Below, one piece after another: positions 1-12,515 of a stretch of 64,000 nucleotides of DNA. The stretch is from contig OW051469.1 of the NCBI GenBank assembly GCA_932521025.1, forward strand, positions 9,932,398 through 9,996,397, read 5' to 3'. Both the position numbers and the translations under genes were made by a program. This stretch comes from Oscheius onirici. Its lineage: Eukaryota > Nematoda > Chromadorea > Rhabditida > Rhabditidae. Positions within the stretch are counted from its first letter, which is position 1, and every line of letters starts with the position of its first letter. The notes under the pieces were generated by a model. It saw only the letters and a list, made by a program, of their open reading frames with translations, was not told the origin of the DNA and ran no database searches.

Positions 1-3000
1 CAGGTGATCAATGCAGTCGAAGACGAGTTCCTCGTCCTTGCCAGCCACGATGACCAAATTGGGGTCGTCGTTGCGGGGGAAGATGAGCTCGACTTGGTAC
101 TTGTCCGACAGCTCCTTCAGCTTCTTGGCCCAGCGGAGCTTGGAGTGGAAGCGGCTGTCGAGGCTGACCTCCTGAATGTAGCGGTTCAGCAGCTCGTCAA
201 TCATGCTCTTGATCTCAGCGCCACAAGCCTTGGCCTTCTCCTCATAACCGGTAATGGTAACAGTGTCCGGAGTCTTGACGCCTTCGTTGAACTTGGGCAC
301 CTCGATCTCGACACCAAAGTCATGACGGAGTTTCTTGATCGTGGCACCGCCATCGGCTCCGATGACGACGGAATGGTAGTCGGAGGGAACTTCCAGAACG
401 AACTGGAACTGCTGAGCATCGACGTCCTGAAGACGCTGACGGATGTCATCCAGAGCCGCTTCGACGTTGGAAGCACCTCCCTTGATGACAAACTTTTCGT
501 CCTTGGAGTCGCGGCTGGGGACCTTGATGAAGACGCGGTGATCGTTCATGATTTGGCGGAGCTAAAATAAAAAAATAAGTACAACCCTCTTTGGAACTTA
601 CAGTCTCCATTCCCTTTCCGATGATGTAACGCTGAGCAGCCACAGGGATGTTGATAGTCTCTTGGACTGGAACCAGAGCCAGAACTTCGTCACGGGCAGC
701 TTCGGCCTTGACGTCACGACCAACAATGATGATGATATTGCTCTTCTCATCCTTGTGGGGAATGTGGATCTTGACGCTGTACTTGGCCTGAAGGGTCTTG
801 ACATTCTCTCCTCCAGCTCCAAGAATGGCTCTGTGGTTGTCCTGAGGGACCTCGATCTCCAGTCTGACTTCCTTCTCCTGAAATTTGATTGTGAATGATA
901 GTCTTTTTTCTGTCCCTCTCTGTCCCTTTCTGTCTTTCTCTGTCCTCCCAACTCACCAGATCCTCAACAATCTCCTCCATACGAGCCTTGGCCGACTCCA
1001 CGCCCTGCTTGATTCCCTTGATAGTGACCGTAGCAGCGGGAGCATCTCCACGAGGGAAGCTGATTGTGACTCCGCCATTGGCAGCCTGGATCTCCTTCAG
1101 AAGGGCAGCATTGCGGACGAGGAAGTGCTTGTGGTATTTGGGATCAATCTCAACGTGATCCTCGACAGTCTCATTGAGCTGCTGAATCAGGCTCTCGAGC
1201 TCCTGCTTGACCTGAGCGACGTCTTCCTTCTTTCCAAGAAGATGGATCGTCTCCTTGTCCTCATCGGTCTCGCGGGGGAACATGACTCTGACGTCGTGAC
1301 TCTCACGAATCTTGTTGATCTTGCTGCCTCCCTTTCCGATCAAGAAGCGATGGAACTCGGCCTTGGCGTTTACCGTATCCTCAACCAGGTTCTGTTCCTT
1401 GTCCTTGGCCAAAGCGGAAAGAAGTTTCTCGGCTCTCTCGGCATCATCCTTAGGTCCACGGACGGTGACCTTAGTGGAATCGGACTTTTCAGCCGGGAAC
1501 TTGATGTGAACTCCTCCACACTCTTCCTCAATATTCTGGATCAGACGACGGCCGCCTCCAAGAAGACGAGCCTGGACCTTGACGGGAATGTCCAGAGTGA
1601 TTGTGGTGATGCTCTCGAGCTCATTCTGGATCTTGTTCAACTGCTCGACGGCCTTCTTCACATTCTCCTTTCTACCAGTGACCAGGATCTTCTCCTCGCC
1701 ACTGTTTCCATCGGGCAGGTCAATGCGCGTATCGGTCTCTTCGCGGATCTTGCGGATCGTGGCACCGCCCTTTCCAATGATGTGCTTGTGGCACTCCTTG
1801 AAGATTGGGACGTACTCCTGGTAGTTCTTCTCCTGGATGTCCTTGACCTGCTTGGTGAGAGTTTTGTGAACCTCATCGACTTCGGTCTTGTCACCGCGAA
1901 TGTTGATCACATCGCTCTTCTTATTGGCCTCGGGGAAGGAAAGAACAACGTTGGGGAACTTGTCGCGAATCTTGCCAATCTCGGATCCCTTGCTGCCGAT
2001 GAGGAGCTTGTGCAGACGCTGGTCAACGATCAGGTCGCGGCTCTTCTCATTCTCAATCTTGGAGACGTGAGCCTTGATCTCTTTGACGGCCTTGGCGACT
2101 CCGGCCTTCTTTCCCTCGACGGTAATCTCGTCAGAGTTGGTGGCTTCCTTGGGGATGGAAATCTGGACGCCAGACTCTTCCTTGATCTTGGAGACTGAAA
2201 AGATTTGGTTTAGTGAGGCAGAGGGACAAAGAGACAGAAAATCTAATCAAAACTCACTAAGAGATCCTCCACGTCCAATGACGTGACGGTGAAGCTCGGG
2301 CTTGACCTTGATTTTCTCGATGGCCATCTCGTTCTTCAGACGAGTAGACTCGGTGTCGAGAGCAGCAAAGGCAGTCTTGACCTCTTCGGGAGATCCCTCA
2401 AGGAAGATGTGTCCTCCATCATCGAAGTCAATCTGGACCTTGGTGCGGTTAGGAACGAGGGTCTGAAAAAGATTTGTTAGTAGGGCCACAACCGACGTGA
2501 CCGTCTAACTAACCGGCCATAACCGTCTGTGGCAAATAAAACTTACAGTAAGAGTAGCTCCTTGGGGTCCGATGAGGTATTTGTGAAGCCAGACAGGGCA
2601 CTCGATGCTCTGTGTGATGACAGAGCTGGCTCTTTGCAGTACCAGTACCAGAGCGTCGTTGAGCTTGGCCGGTTCTCCGCGAAGAACAATGCTCTCGGAA
2701 GCATCTTCAGTCTCAGGGACTTCGACCGAGACACCAGTAGCTCTAAGAATCTCATGAAGTCCGCTTCTCTGCTGTCCAATGATGAATCTGTGTTGGGTCT
2801 TGGCCACATTGATGCTGATATGCTTGGCAGTCTTTTCCTTCTCCGAGACGATTTTTCGGATGACGGTGGCAGCATAGGCTACTCCTTCCTTGGGTCCACT
2901 GATGTTGATGACCTCGTTGTTGGCGTGGCTCGGGGGAATGTTGATCTTGACTCCGTGATCGGCGACCAGCTTGTCAGTGGTCTCGTTGTTTGGTCCACGG

Positions 3001-3907
3001 ACGAAGGGGTACAGGACACGGGGGCAGATGATGTGCTCCACAGCCTGACTGGCCTCTCTTTGACTGATATTCTGGATGTGAGCCATGGCGGCGCGGATTC
3101 CCTCAGCGGGACCCTTGATCTCGATGATGTCGGAAGCCTGGTCACGCTTAGGGATGGTGATGGTGCAATTGGTTCTCTGCTCAAGTTCCTTCAGGGCAGC
3201 TCCTTCCTTTCCTAAAAGTGCAGTGGTCAAAAGGTCTTTTTGTCGCTATCCACAGTCCAAAACGAAAGAGGATGACTTTCTCCTTCAGACTGACTCATCC
3301 AGCATTACAATACATCTTTGTCTGTCACGTTGAGCTACAACCGACTCGACTGTCTAACTGTGGAAGTTATAGCTTATAAAAACGAGCTACAACCGACGTG
3401 ACTGTCTAACTGTCGAGGTTGTGTCTTATAACTACTGTTTAACTGCGGCTTCAAATTAAAGAAAAGAAACCAACCGATGAGTTTCCTGTGGTGATCCTTG
3501 GGAATGGAAATCTGCTGCTTGTCCTGGGTCTGGAGGCCACGAACAATCTGGTTGCGGGCTTCTTCAACCTTATGACGAGGACCATGAATGATGACGGTCA
3601 GAGCTCCGTCCTTCGACTCGTTCAGCTCAATACGACATCCGGTAGTCGAGGCGATCTGATCGGCTCTCTTGCGTTCCTCGCTCATCGTGCCGAAGGTCGA
3701 CTTGACCTTGCTGGCAGAGCGTTCAGCCGGAGTCAGAACAAAGGTCTTAAAGAAGAGAAAAATAAAACAAAATTAAGCTAAAAATCTCACGAGAGTGCTG
3801 TTCTTGGACGGCATGGGACGAGGCTTGGTCCAAGCCGAGGCCTGGCAAGAGGACTCGTCATTGGGAACAGATACGGGCAGAGAGGGGAAGTCGGTTCCAT
3901 AATCCAT
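1..3907 (-). CDS. Vigilin, multi-KH RNA-binding protein (3' end outside window)
   Basis: Vigilins bind RNA through a long series of KH domains and act at ribosomes and the ER surface; the C. elegans member is vgln-1. Seven exons are readable: 3907-3791, 3745-3475, 3211-2547, 2462-2258, 2194-957, 877-602 and 561 to the window edge, all with GT/AG ends. The protein starts MDYGTDFPSLPVSVPNDESS after a TCAG-like site. At least ten KH units can be seen from their GxxG loops, for example IGKGGATIRKI, IGKGGSKINKIRE, IGPQGAT and LGGGRRLIQNIEEE. Several loops vary from GKGG, as is normal in this family. The reading frame is intact throughout. The 3' end and stop are not in the window. Introns carry copies of the dispersed palindromic motif described under the repeat entries. 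Confidence 0.95.
3335..3416 (-). repeat. Dispersed palindromic motif, two copies in a vigilin intron
   Basis: Copies at 3335-3363 and 3387-3416 read CTACAACCGAC...GTCTAACTGTGG on the plus strand, ~52 bases apart. They lie between the vigilin exons ending 3475 and starting 3211. In the transcript the order is AACTGTGG-arm complement first (CCACAGTTAGAC then GTCGGTTGTGG). Confidence 0.85.
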
Positions 3908-6736
3908 GGCGAGTGTGTTAGGCTCTCCTGAAACATTTTTCGCATCGAGTTGAGGGGTAAAAAATTGTATGTAAATGTAAAAATTGTGATGCTACAAAAA
4001 GAAAACTTTTTTACCATTGATTAAAACTATGTAAAAATTGCCACAACCGACGAAGCTGTGTTACTGTCGAAGCTTACGTAGCTATGAAAACGGTATACAA
4101 CCGACAGATTTGTCTAACTGTGATGCTACAAAAAGAAAACTTTTTTACCATTGATTCCGTGGCCGTTCTCGGTTGCATGTCCGTTTTCCATGATTCGTGT
4201 TTAGAGAGAGATGGGCAGTTCCAGGCTAAATCCGACGAACCGAAGTGAAGGCACCGCTGGTAGGGGGGCCTGAAGTTGTGTCTGATGAGATAAGGAGAGA
4301 GACATAGAGAGAGAGGGAGAGACCGACATGTGTCCATCCCGCCGGGACGTGGAATTGCCAGCACACGCACAGACGGGCACAATACGGTATTTTGCGTGAG
4401 AACACCCAAGAGACACGTCAATCAGACTCTTTTTGTGAAGATTTAGTCTTGGAGATATTGGGGAGAAGGTTAGTAGGAAAATGAGCCAAGGACGGGGGCC
4501 AAGCAGCGCTCGACACACAGGCAAAGGTCGCCTAGACCCCGAACGGGGTCACGGGCACCACCAGCGCAGCCCTCCCACTCATGAAAACTTGAATTCCAGC
4601 CTGTTTTTTTTGCAAAGTCTATTGATTTCGAAAAACCAGACGTTAATGGGAAACCACCTTTCGTCACGTGCTAATTGAATCGCGAATGAGGATAAATGTT
4701 TTTGTTGGAAGAGAGGGAGAGAGGGTGGCTAGAAACTGGGCTGATAGGAGCCAGAAAAGGGTGATAAGAACTGTCTCCAGTGATGCAATGTGGACAGATT
4801 GAAAGGTCAACAAGGGGATGGTCAGTTCTTTGTCAAGACTACAGGCCTGGGAGACAGAGGGACTGAGAGACAGAGAGACGAGTATACAGTACAAACTGTC
4901 GAAAGAATCGCATCCCGAATGGGTGAGAGTGTGAAAAAGATACTGTAGTCTCAAAAGAATAGCAACGTCTACTAAAATAAGCCTTGACAGGGTAAGAGAA
5001 AGAGTGAACAGTCGAGGTCGAGTCGGAGAGAGAGAGAGCGTGCCGCGTGGCACGTCAAACAAACTACGGCTCCCCCTCTCCTCGATCAGATCATCTGTCG
5101 ATGAGAGTATTGACCGAGAGAGGGAAGTCAGATGATGAAAGTGGACAAGGAATGAGTTGGTATGTGATCGGAGCTCAAGGACAATCAAAAATCGATTTTG
5201 TGGAGCTGGAAAGCGAGGGGGTCGACAACTGACGCGCGAAGAACAGTTGAAGGAATGTTGCGGAAAGCGCGATAAGGAGAGAGACAGAGACAGAGAGTGG
5301 CTACACTACTAATCCATCTCATTCAATTTTCCAATCCAAAACCAGACAAACATTAACAAAAAAGGGGAGAGAGTCGCTGACGTCGACAGAGAGTGTGGGC
5401 GACAATGAATCTGAATAATATTACGAGCAGACGTGAGCTTAATCGGCCACCCCCATTGCAAAGGCTTCCTCACAGCTGGGTGGTCGAGGAAGGGCACAAA
5501 AAGGACAATTTCTCTTCCCGGCTGCCGTAAAGAAATAGAGCGGAAAAAGTAGCAAAAAAGGGATTCACCATGGAGATTAACCGACTGAGGTTGCTAGGAT
5601 TGAGTGGGGACGATTGAACAAAAAAAAACACAAATCCCAAAGGGAGCAGTTGAGTCAGAGCACAACACTTTCCTCCATTTTTGGGTGGAGTGGAAATATA
5701 GGCCAAGAGCCTGACTGTATTCCCCCCGATGACTGGTTTCCCCCGCTTTACGATCTCGTTCTAGTCTCGGCGAGAAATTGGAAGGGGGATAAAGGTACTG
5801 TGACTCTCTCTGTCTCCCAGACTCTCTGGGTCTCTCAATGACTCTCTGTCCTTGTCTCATACATCAGGAGCTTTGGAAAGTGTGACTCTCTCTCTCTCTT
5901 TGGTAAATATTTTCCAAAAGACAGAGAGAGAGGAAGAAAGTACAGGTGCAAGCAAATCAGACTCTAAAATACCCCTATTTTCTACTCTCAGTCCCTCTTC
6001 CTAATCCAATTACTGTCCTTTTATAATGGCGAGACAGAGAGGGTAAGAGGATCATCCCAGTTATTTCGGTCCAATTAGGGATCATTGAAAAGGTGGGAAA
6101 AGTGAAAAAGAGAGGGCTTGGAGCCGTTTCCCAGAAATTCCCAGGCATTGATTAATGGGAAAGAGGAGACCGGAAATCAGGTCCAGGTTTCTAGTCCCCA
6201 GGTTTCTGGAATTGCTCTGATTACTGGAACAAGAGTCAGGGGAAAGCCTACGAAAAACTAAAGGGAAAAAAGTTAAAGGCCTCGTCTCCCAAGGGACGAG
6301 CTGCCGAAAAAAGCCGTGGGAACCACGTCTGGTCGCGACTGGTTCCCGCGGTCCCGACACGATTCTACTCTTTAAGAAGTCGCGCAGCAACTGCAGTGAC
6401 TGCAGAGGTAGACAGCTTTTTTTTATTTCGGAAATAAAAAATGAGGAAATTCAAGTTATTCGGTTAGGAACGGCGCGGTTAGCAGCTCACCTGAAAATCA
6501 GGCTCGAATTTCGAAAGTTTGATTTTTCGAAACTTCACTAAATTTCCCTATTTGTTCCCCTTTCTTGATTTTTTTCGCATTAAAATAGCTTCTGGGTTCA
6601 GTTAGACAATAAGCCACAAAAACAGTCTGCAAGACGCTTGAAAGTGAGAAAAATGGCTGAAAACTGTCGATCCTCGAGTCTTACTCTTTAACTTCAGATT
6701 ATCTCAGAATACTAAAATTTAAGGCCAAACTTCGAC
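3908..6736. other. Intergenic region without a supported gene
   Basis: No ORF here has splice structure or family resemblance. The stretch lies between the vigilin start and the divergent FRA10AC1-like gene, so it probably holds both promoters. It contains two copies of the dispersed palindromic motif (4041-4122), a short duplicated tract (ACAAAAAGAAAACTTTTTTACC at about 3994 and 4131), many GAGAGA/CTCTGT low-complexity runs and a few TACTGTAG-type octamers. ORFs of 60-170 codons in this stretch run through these low-complexity runs. Confidence 0.6.
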
Positions 6737-8171
6737 ATGGACGAGGCAAAAAGGAACCCAGACTACCATTTGGACGATCTGTCATCCGAATTCGATTATC
6801 AGAGCGAGGCCGAAAGGAAAAAACTGAAACGGAAGAGGGGAGACTTCTGGGACAAGGAATATCCGGGTGAGGTTCGTTTTAAGCTTATTTTTCTTTCTTT
6901 TTGTTCACTTATTGAGCAAACCACGCTTATGACCGATTTCATGAAAGAATAACCTATTTTAGGTCGAGAAACCGGGCCGCAGCCAAGCCAAAGACGTATT
7001 TCAAGATGAACACGGGCGATTTCATAGGTTTTTCTTCATTTTTGCCTAAAAAGCCATCTTTTCTAGAAAAATGAGCCGTCTACAAACACTGGACGCGTAT
7101 TCTCGCCACAAGGAAATGATCAATCTCTATCATCTTTGCTACCCCGGCGCCACGGCTCTTCTAAAACGAGACACGTCGAAGGATCGGACCGATTACGATG
7201 TTTTAAAGGTTTTTAGCTGATTTTTGTCATAAACTAGAAAAATTTAGAGCAATCACAAGTTTGTCTGGTCCGAAGAAGAGCTACAGGATGCCGGCAGCTC
7301 GTGGGAAAGTCGCATGGCCAAGAAGTACTATGACAAACTTTTTAAAGGTACCTCTTTGGAAATATTTGCGCTTTCAAGCCACAGACTCCACAGTTAGACA
7401 TTCCCATCGGTTGTAGTTTCATTTATAAAGCCACAACATCGGCAGTTAGGCAGTGGTAGTGAAATAGAGTACCCAGGTAGAATTTCACCATTTTTAGCTC
7501 TTTTTTTATCAAGATTTTTTCAGAATACTGTATAGTGGACCTGAGATTCTTCAAGGAGAACAAAATCGCGTTACGATGGCGTACCGAAGCTGAAGTCAAG
7601 ACCGGCAAGGGACAATTCATCTGCGGCGAGAAAAAGTGCAATCTTGACTTTGATCTGACCAGTTGGGAGGTAAAATTTCCTATTTTTACGCCTCTATAAC
7701 GATTTTCAGGTTAATTTTACCTACCTGGAGGCTGGTGAACGAAAAAGCACACTAGTAAAGGTCAGATTGTGCCACGAATGCTCCGAAAAGTTGAACTACG
7801 GCAGTCAGAAGCGGAAATTTATCAAGCCGAAGAAGGAGAAAAGGAAAAAGACGCAGGAGCCGGAAGAGACGAAGAAGAAAACTGACGAGCCGGTGGAGAA
7901 GGAGGAAAAGAAAGGTGCGTTTTATTGCATTTTCTTCGAGCAAAATCTGTGTTCAGCAAAGCCTTAGTCCAGTTAACGAGCTAGATTTTTACTCATTGAC
8001 AGCCTAAGAAATCAGTTTTACCCGTCTGCGCCGTAATTCCTTCATTTTTCAGCTGCCGATTTGGAAAAAGCCTCCTCAAGCAACGACGTCTGGGAAAAGC
8101 CGGCAGAAGTGGAAGCCGAGCGAACAGTCGACGAAGACATTGACGAATTCTTAAATGAACTCTTTTGCTAG
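6737..8171 (+). CDS. FRA10AC1-like nuclear protein
   Basis: This is a complete seven-exon gene (6737-6871, 6963-7027, 7067-7208, 7248-7347, 7524-7669, 7710-7914, 8053-8171) encoding about 303 residues. The core matches the FRA10AC1 family: YSRHKEMINLYHLCYPG, then KFVWSEEELQ, AKKYYDKLFKEYCIVDL, a possible metal site with CGEKKC and LCHECSEKLNYG, and a lysine-rich tail. FRA10AC1 proteins are nuclear and linked to spliceosomal or transcription complexes; their molecular role is poorly defined. The chosen ATG is preceded by an AT-rich leader and gives a frame that stays open across all junctions. The C-terminus DEFLNELFC ends at TAG 8169-8171. Confidence 0.9.
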
Positions 8172-9995
8172 AGCCCTCTCCATTTCCAGAAATCCACCAA
8201 AATTAATAGGCTATTTTGCAGCCAATTGTCGAAAAATGCCCCGGCGCCTCGTCAGGCCGAATAGATTTTGACGGATTGGAGCAATTGAAGAAGGGAGAAA
8301 GAAGACAATTACAAATCCGAGAGAGAATTGGAATAATTTGTCTTTTTTGCCCCGAGCTGTACGAGAGATTGTCCAAAATGGCTTGAGAATATAGCAGTTG
8401 CGCAACATTCCAGCTCCTCGGGGAGTTATGATGTCTTTATTACGAGATGGCTTGACGGGATAAAGAGATATTCCCCCACTCTAATGGCTGCTAATTCCTA
8501 TTTTAGCGTAACTTTACTTCCTGAACAGATTTTTTGCGGGGACTGGGTTACAGTAGAGAGTACAGTAATCTAGACAGAGTAATTCCTACCGTTACACGAT
8601 TTGTAAAGCCACAGTTAGACAGTCGAGTCGGTTGTGGCTTCAATAAGAAAGGCAGCTGACTCTACAGTATACAGTGACTCTTGTAACCTGAGAAAAAAAC
8701 TCAGATTATTGTAATTTGGTATTTTAGCAGTCTAAAACATTCCGGTAGTATCCTGCTCTTCCAGTAGGTTTAGGAAGAGGAAACGGCCATGTCCTCAGAT
8801 CAACTGACTTCCTAGGCTACTGTAACGAGATAAGAATTCCGACAGCAGAGGTTACAGTATTCTGATCAGTGTGCTATCAGAAAACGGATGGAATTTGGTT
8901 GTTTCTTGTCCTCTGTTCAGAAGCTATTTGACTATAGCCGCACTCTCTTCAGGCGATGCAAAACTGGGTCCTCAAACCATCTCTCCTGGTTTTTCACTCT
9001 TGCCTCGCTCCAAGAGAACCTCAAAACTCACAAACCTCATCTTCCCAAATTCTCGCCCTGTTGCGTAGTGCGTAAATCATCTGTCCCCCTCGGGGGTCTC
9101 AGTTTCGCGCATCTGACAGACTGTCAGCGCCGTTATGCTAATTCGCGACACCTCTTCGGACGATTACATCTATCATCAGGAAGACTTCTTAATTGGTCTC
9201 TAAAGGGAGAGGAGGAGCTCGGATTCGTATTGTCCTGTCACAAGTTTTGGAAATCCTATTCATCAGAATGAATGAGGCCCGTCGGCATGGTCACCCAAGA
9301 ATTCATAGGTTCCTCATGGAATTTTTGTCTCCCTATGTTTCTCTGTCAGTCTTACTGTCTCTCTATCTCCTTGTCCCTCTGTCCCTCAGACTCTCTCATT
9401 CCCTGTCTATCAGTATCCTCGTCTCTCTGTCTTCCAGACTCTTACAATCAGTCGCTCAGACTCTCTCAGTGACTCTCTGTCTCTCCGCCTCTCTGTCTTC
9501 CAGACCCTCAGTCCCTCTGTCTCCCAGACTCTCTGTCTCACTCTCTTTGTCTCTCAGTCTTTCTCAGTGACTCTCAGTCTCTGTCTCTAGGTCACTCAGA
9601 CTCTCTGTCCTCCAGACTCTGAGGCTCTATGTTTCTCTGTCTCTCAGTCCTTTTCCTCCAAAAAAGCCATTAGCAGTCATAGTTAAAGGGAGCCTATATA
9701 ATAGTTATGGAAATTGTGCCCGATGGTCCGTGAGTGTATTCTATTTCCACGCCCAATTTCAATAATTTTTGGCCAATTAGACGTCTCCGGAAATGGAGTC
9801 TCAAATGTCTTCAGTCTCTTTGTCTGAATTGGTTCCTCGCTCTCCATCTCTCATCCCGAATGAAACAAATCCCGGTCGACTATTAACATTTTAATTGCTC
9901 GAGCCCCGCCTCCTGCCGGAGGGCAACGCCTTGTCTCCTATTGGATAAAGGACTTTTAGGCTTTTTCTACGGAGAGAAAGAGTGAGTCGAGCAGG
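8172..9995. other. Intergenic, with CTCTGT-type low-complexity DNA
   Basis: No gene is supported. One copy of the dispersed motif sits at 8609-8637. From about 9320 to 9650 the plus strand is nearly pure CTCTGTCTCTCAGACTC-like sequence, which opens long serine/leucine-rich frames with no protein character. The last part (9660-9995) should hold the unc-4 promoter and includes a TATATAA run near 9696. Confidence 0.6.
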
Positions 9996-12506
9996 ATGAA
10001 CACCGCTGCCAGCATCTTCAGTGATTTGAATGTACAAGTCTGGTCCGACTACATCAAAAGACAGATTCAGACCTTTCCAGGTGAGTATACTTCATTCCTT
10101 TTTCTCCTGAAGATGTGAGAACCACAGTTAGACAGCCGAGTCGGTTGTTATTCACTTAGCTGAACTACAACTTCCACAGTTAGACACTCACGTCGGTTGT
10201 GGTCCACATTTTAATGCCGCAAAAAAAACAGCTAGACAGTCACGTCGGTTGTGCCCCTTATTAACAATTTGGTTCCTGCTCATTTCAATCAGGTAGCATT
10301 CCCCGAAATCAGTTTTCTGCCACAAACAACCCACCGCGAAAAATATCAACACACACCCCATTGTATGCCCAGAACAACTTATTCTGATTCTCTCTGAATC
10401 AGGGACGGTTCATTGTTTTGTGGGCTTCGTCACGCCCGTGACTATGATTCAGTCCGGCAGTCCCTGGTATGAAACAATCTACCACGTCCCGCGCTAAGAT
10501 CTGCGCTCATTAGTTAACGAGCAATGGACACTAGTGATACAGGTCTGTTTCTTTCCCTCTGTCGTATTGCTTGGAAAAGCGTAATTAGTCGTCAATTACA
10601 GTAATGAATTGACTGTATTTTTTTGCAGGAAGTAGCGAGACATCGGCACCGTCGTTATCCAGTCGAGAAACTTCCAGATCTCCCGAAGGAAAGGATCCAG
10701 AAACTGGAGGTCAGTTTCTTTTTGGGTTCAATGGAAAGAAAAAGCTAGCAATTTACTGGGGATACTGTACCCGAACTATGATTTCCCATCCAGTCAAAGA
10801 CAGTCATAGGAAGTAAAAAAGAATCACAGCTTCTTGTATGTTTAGACAAAAATGTGGCGACTAGTTTTTATTGAATTTCTTTCCAAACTTCCGGTCTACA
10901 GTTGCAAAATATTCCTATACGAGATTCTTTTTCTCTTATATGAATCTGGTTTCAAGCGCGTTGGCCACAGTCAGACAGTCGAGCCGGTTGTTGCCCAAGT
11001 TCCGAAGACACATCTTACTGTTAGACAGTCACGTCGGTTGTGGTCCCAAACCAATACCATTTCCAGACTCTGACGTGAACCTCTCTTCTAAACGACGTCG
11101 TACCCGGACAAACTTTAGTGGGTGGCAGCTAGAAGAACTCGAGTCAGCTTTTGAAGCTTCCCACTACCCGGACGTCTTTATGAGAGAGGCTCTGGCTGTT
11201 CGTCTTGACCTCGTGGAAAGCCGTGTTCAGGTACAGTCCTTTAAAAATTCCAGTTACCGTAGTCCTGACTCTTTTCTCCCTTCAAAATATCATCCGCGAG
11301 CCCTTTTGGCTCCCCGCGGGACGAGTTATCTCCGCTTATTGGTCTAAATCTCTCTGGGCGCCAAACGGAAATTAGCGCTTGTCAAAACGTGATGGATTTT
11401 GAGCCCCGGGAAAACACGCACTAGAGCTACCGTAATCCATCTCAGGGGAAAGAGGGTGCGAGTGAGTTCATAACTTCTGAAGAGAGACTCAGATTAGACA
11501 GTCAGACAGTCACGTCGGTTGTTTCCTCCCCAACTTTTGTGGCCACAGTCGCGGCAGTTAGACAGTCGCATCGGTTGTGGTCTAATTAATTGTGCCTCCC
11601 ATAAAAGTTAGTCCAAAAAGAGACACTAGTCGGGCACTGCGGCTAATTGATGGAGGCAAGATAAGACGCCGGAATTCATTGATGCTGCCAGATGGAACAA
11701 GTGATACGTGGAGAGAGTTAGCTAGGAAAACAGAAATCTTTTTTTGGGGGGAAGCGTATACTAGTCAGTTAGTTTTCGAAACAGGAGTCAGAAGTCCTTA
11801 GAATCATGATAACACCTACTACACTAAGTCCTGAGGCATTTGCAATGATTTCTTTCAAAAAGGGCGCCAATTTCCCATATAATCTTGACAAGCCGGTATG
11901 ATTAGTCCGAAGATGATTGTCCTTTTTGCGTACTGTTGAGTTTTCATCCAAACCACCCGAAGCATCTAACACTAAAGTGGCATCTGTGAATCCGTGCAGA
12001 TGAACAAGTCATAGCAAGTTACCAACTAAGGAATTAATCGAGTAAAATTGTAATACAGAAACAAGTAAGAACCCGTCAAGAGATTACTAGAGTAAAACTT
12101 GGTTCCTCTACTTTTTTTGTTCCAAAACATGGACTCACCAGTTTCTGGGCCATCAGGAAGAACACTTTCAATACTTTAGGTCTGGTTCCAAAACCGCCGC
12201 GCCAAATGGAGGAAGAAGGAACACACCAAAAATCCCATCAGTTCAGAGCTGTCAAGAGACGATTCAAATAGTCAGGTAGTCGTATTTTTCAACAAACGTT
12301 TAAAACTGTAGTTACAGCCCCGTTCCTCCTGTCCCTTCTCCATCGACAGTCTTTTAGCCGCCAGTCGTGTTCCCCGAGGCCGACGACCAAATGCCAAATA
12401 TCCGCGTGTACAGGCTTGCAAAAATATGGCTCCCTACATGCTTTGCCACTTTCCAATTACTCAACCAGCCGGAATGACGATCAGAGAACAGTCACCACCG
12501 AAATGA
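9996..12506 (+). CDS. unc-4: UNC-4 class paired-like homeodomain transcription factor
   Basis: Five exons (9996-10080, 10629-10709, 11067-11230, 12180-12275, 12318-12506) give about 204 residues. The homeodomain begins [20 protein letters not shown], continues with [20 protein letters not shown], and ends [19 protein letters not shown] across the conserved intron after RVQ. This is the UNC-4/Uncx class. In C. elegans UNC-4 represses alternative motor-neuron fates together with the Groucho protein UNC-37. A C-terminal [10 protein letters not shown] resembles the eh1 Groucho-binding motif, which fits that mechanism. The protein is short. The 549- and 949-base introns 1 and 3 hold several dispersed palindromic motifs in the sense direction. 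The stop TGA is 9 bases from the stop of the convergent gene. Confidence 0.93.
10122..10253 (+). repeat. Dispersed palindromic motif, three copies in unc-4 intron 1
   Basis: Three units of CCACAGTTAGAC...GTCGGTTGT at ~50-base spacing in the same orientation. The last is missing its first arm end. Arms pair imperfectly, with the outer CCACA/TGTGG perfect. Confidence 0.85.
10965..11580 (+). repeat. Dispersed palindromic motif, four copies in unc-4 introns
   Basis: Two copies precede the homeobox exon (10965-11043) and two follow it (11494-11580), all in sense orientation. The 11543-11580 copy has an extra GCGG insertion near the first arm. Confidence 0.8.
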
Positions 12507-12515
12507 AGCTTTTTA

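Noticed and set aside
885-2198. 437-codon open frame opposite vigilin
   Set aside because: It mirrors the KH-domain coding exons codon for codon and crosses their introns; a shadow of the real gene.
6460-6530. tRNA-like sequence (GGCGCGGTTAGCAGCTCACC with a GGCTCGAATTT B-box-like end)
   Set aside because: The B box is poor and no acceptor or anticodon stem can be drawn.
9193-9570. Serine/leucine-rich ORFs on the plus strand
   Set aside because: They run through CTCTGT low-complexity DNA and have no start, splice or protein features.
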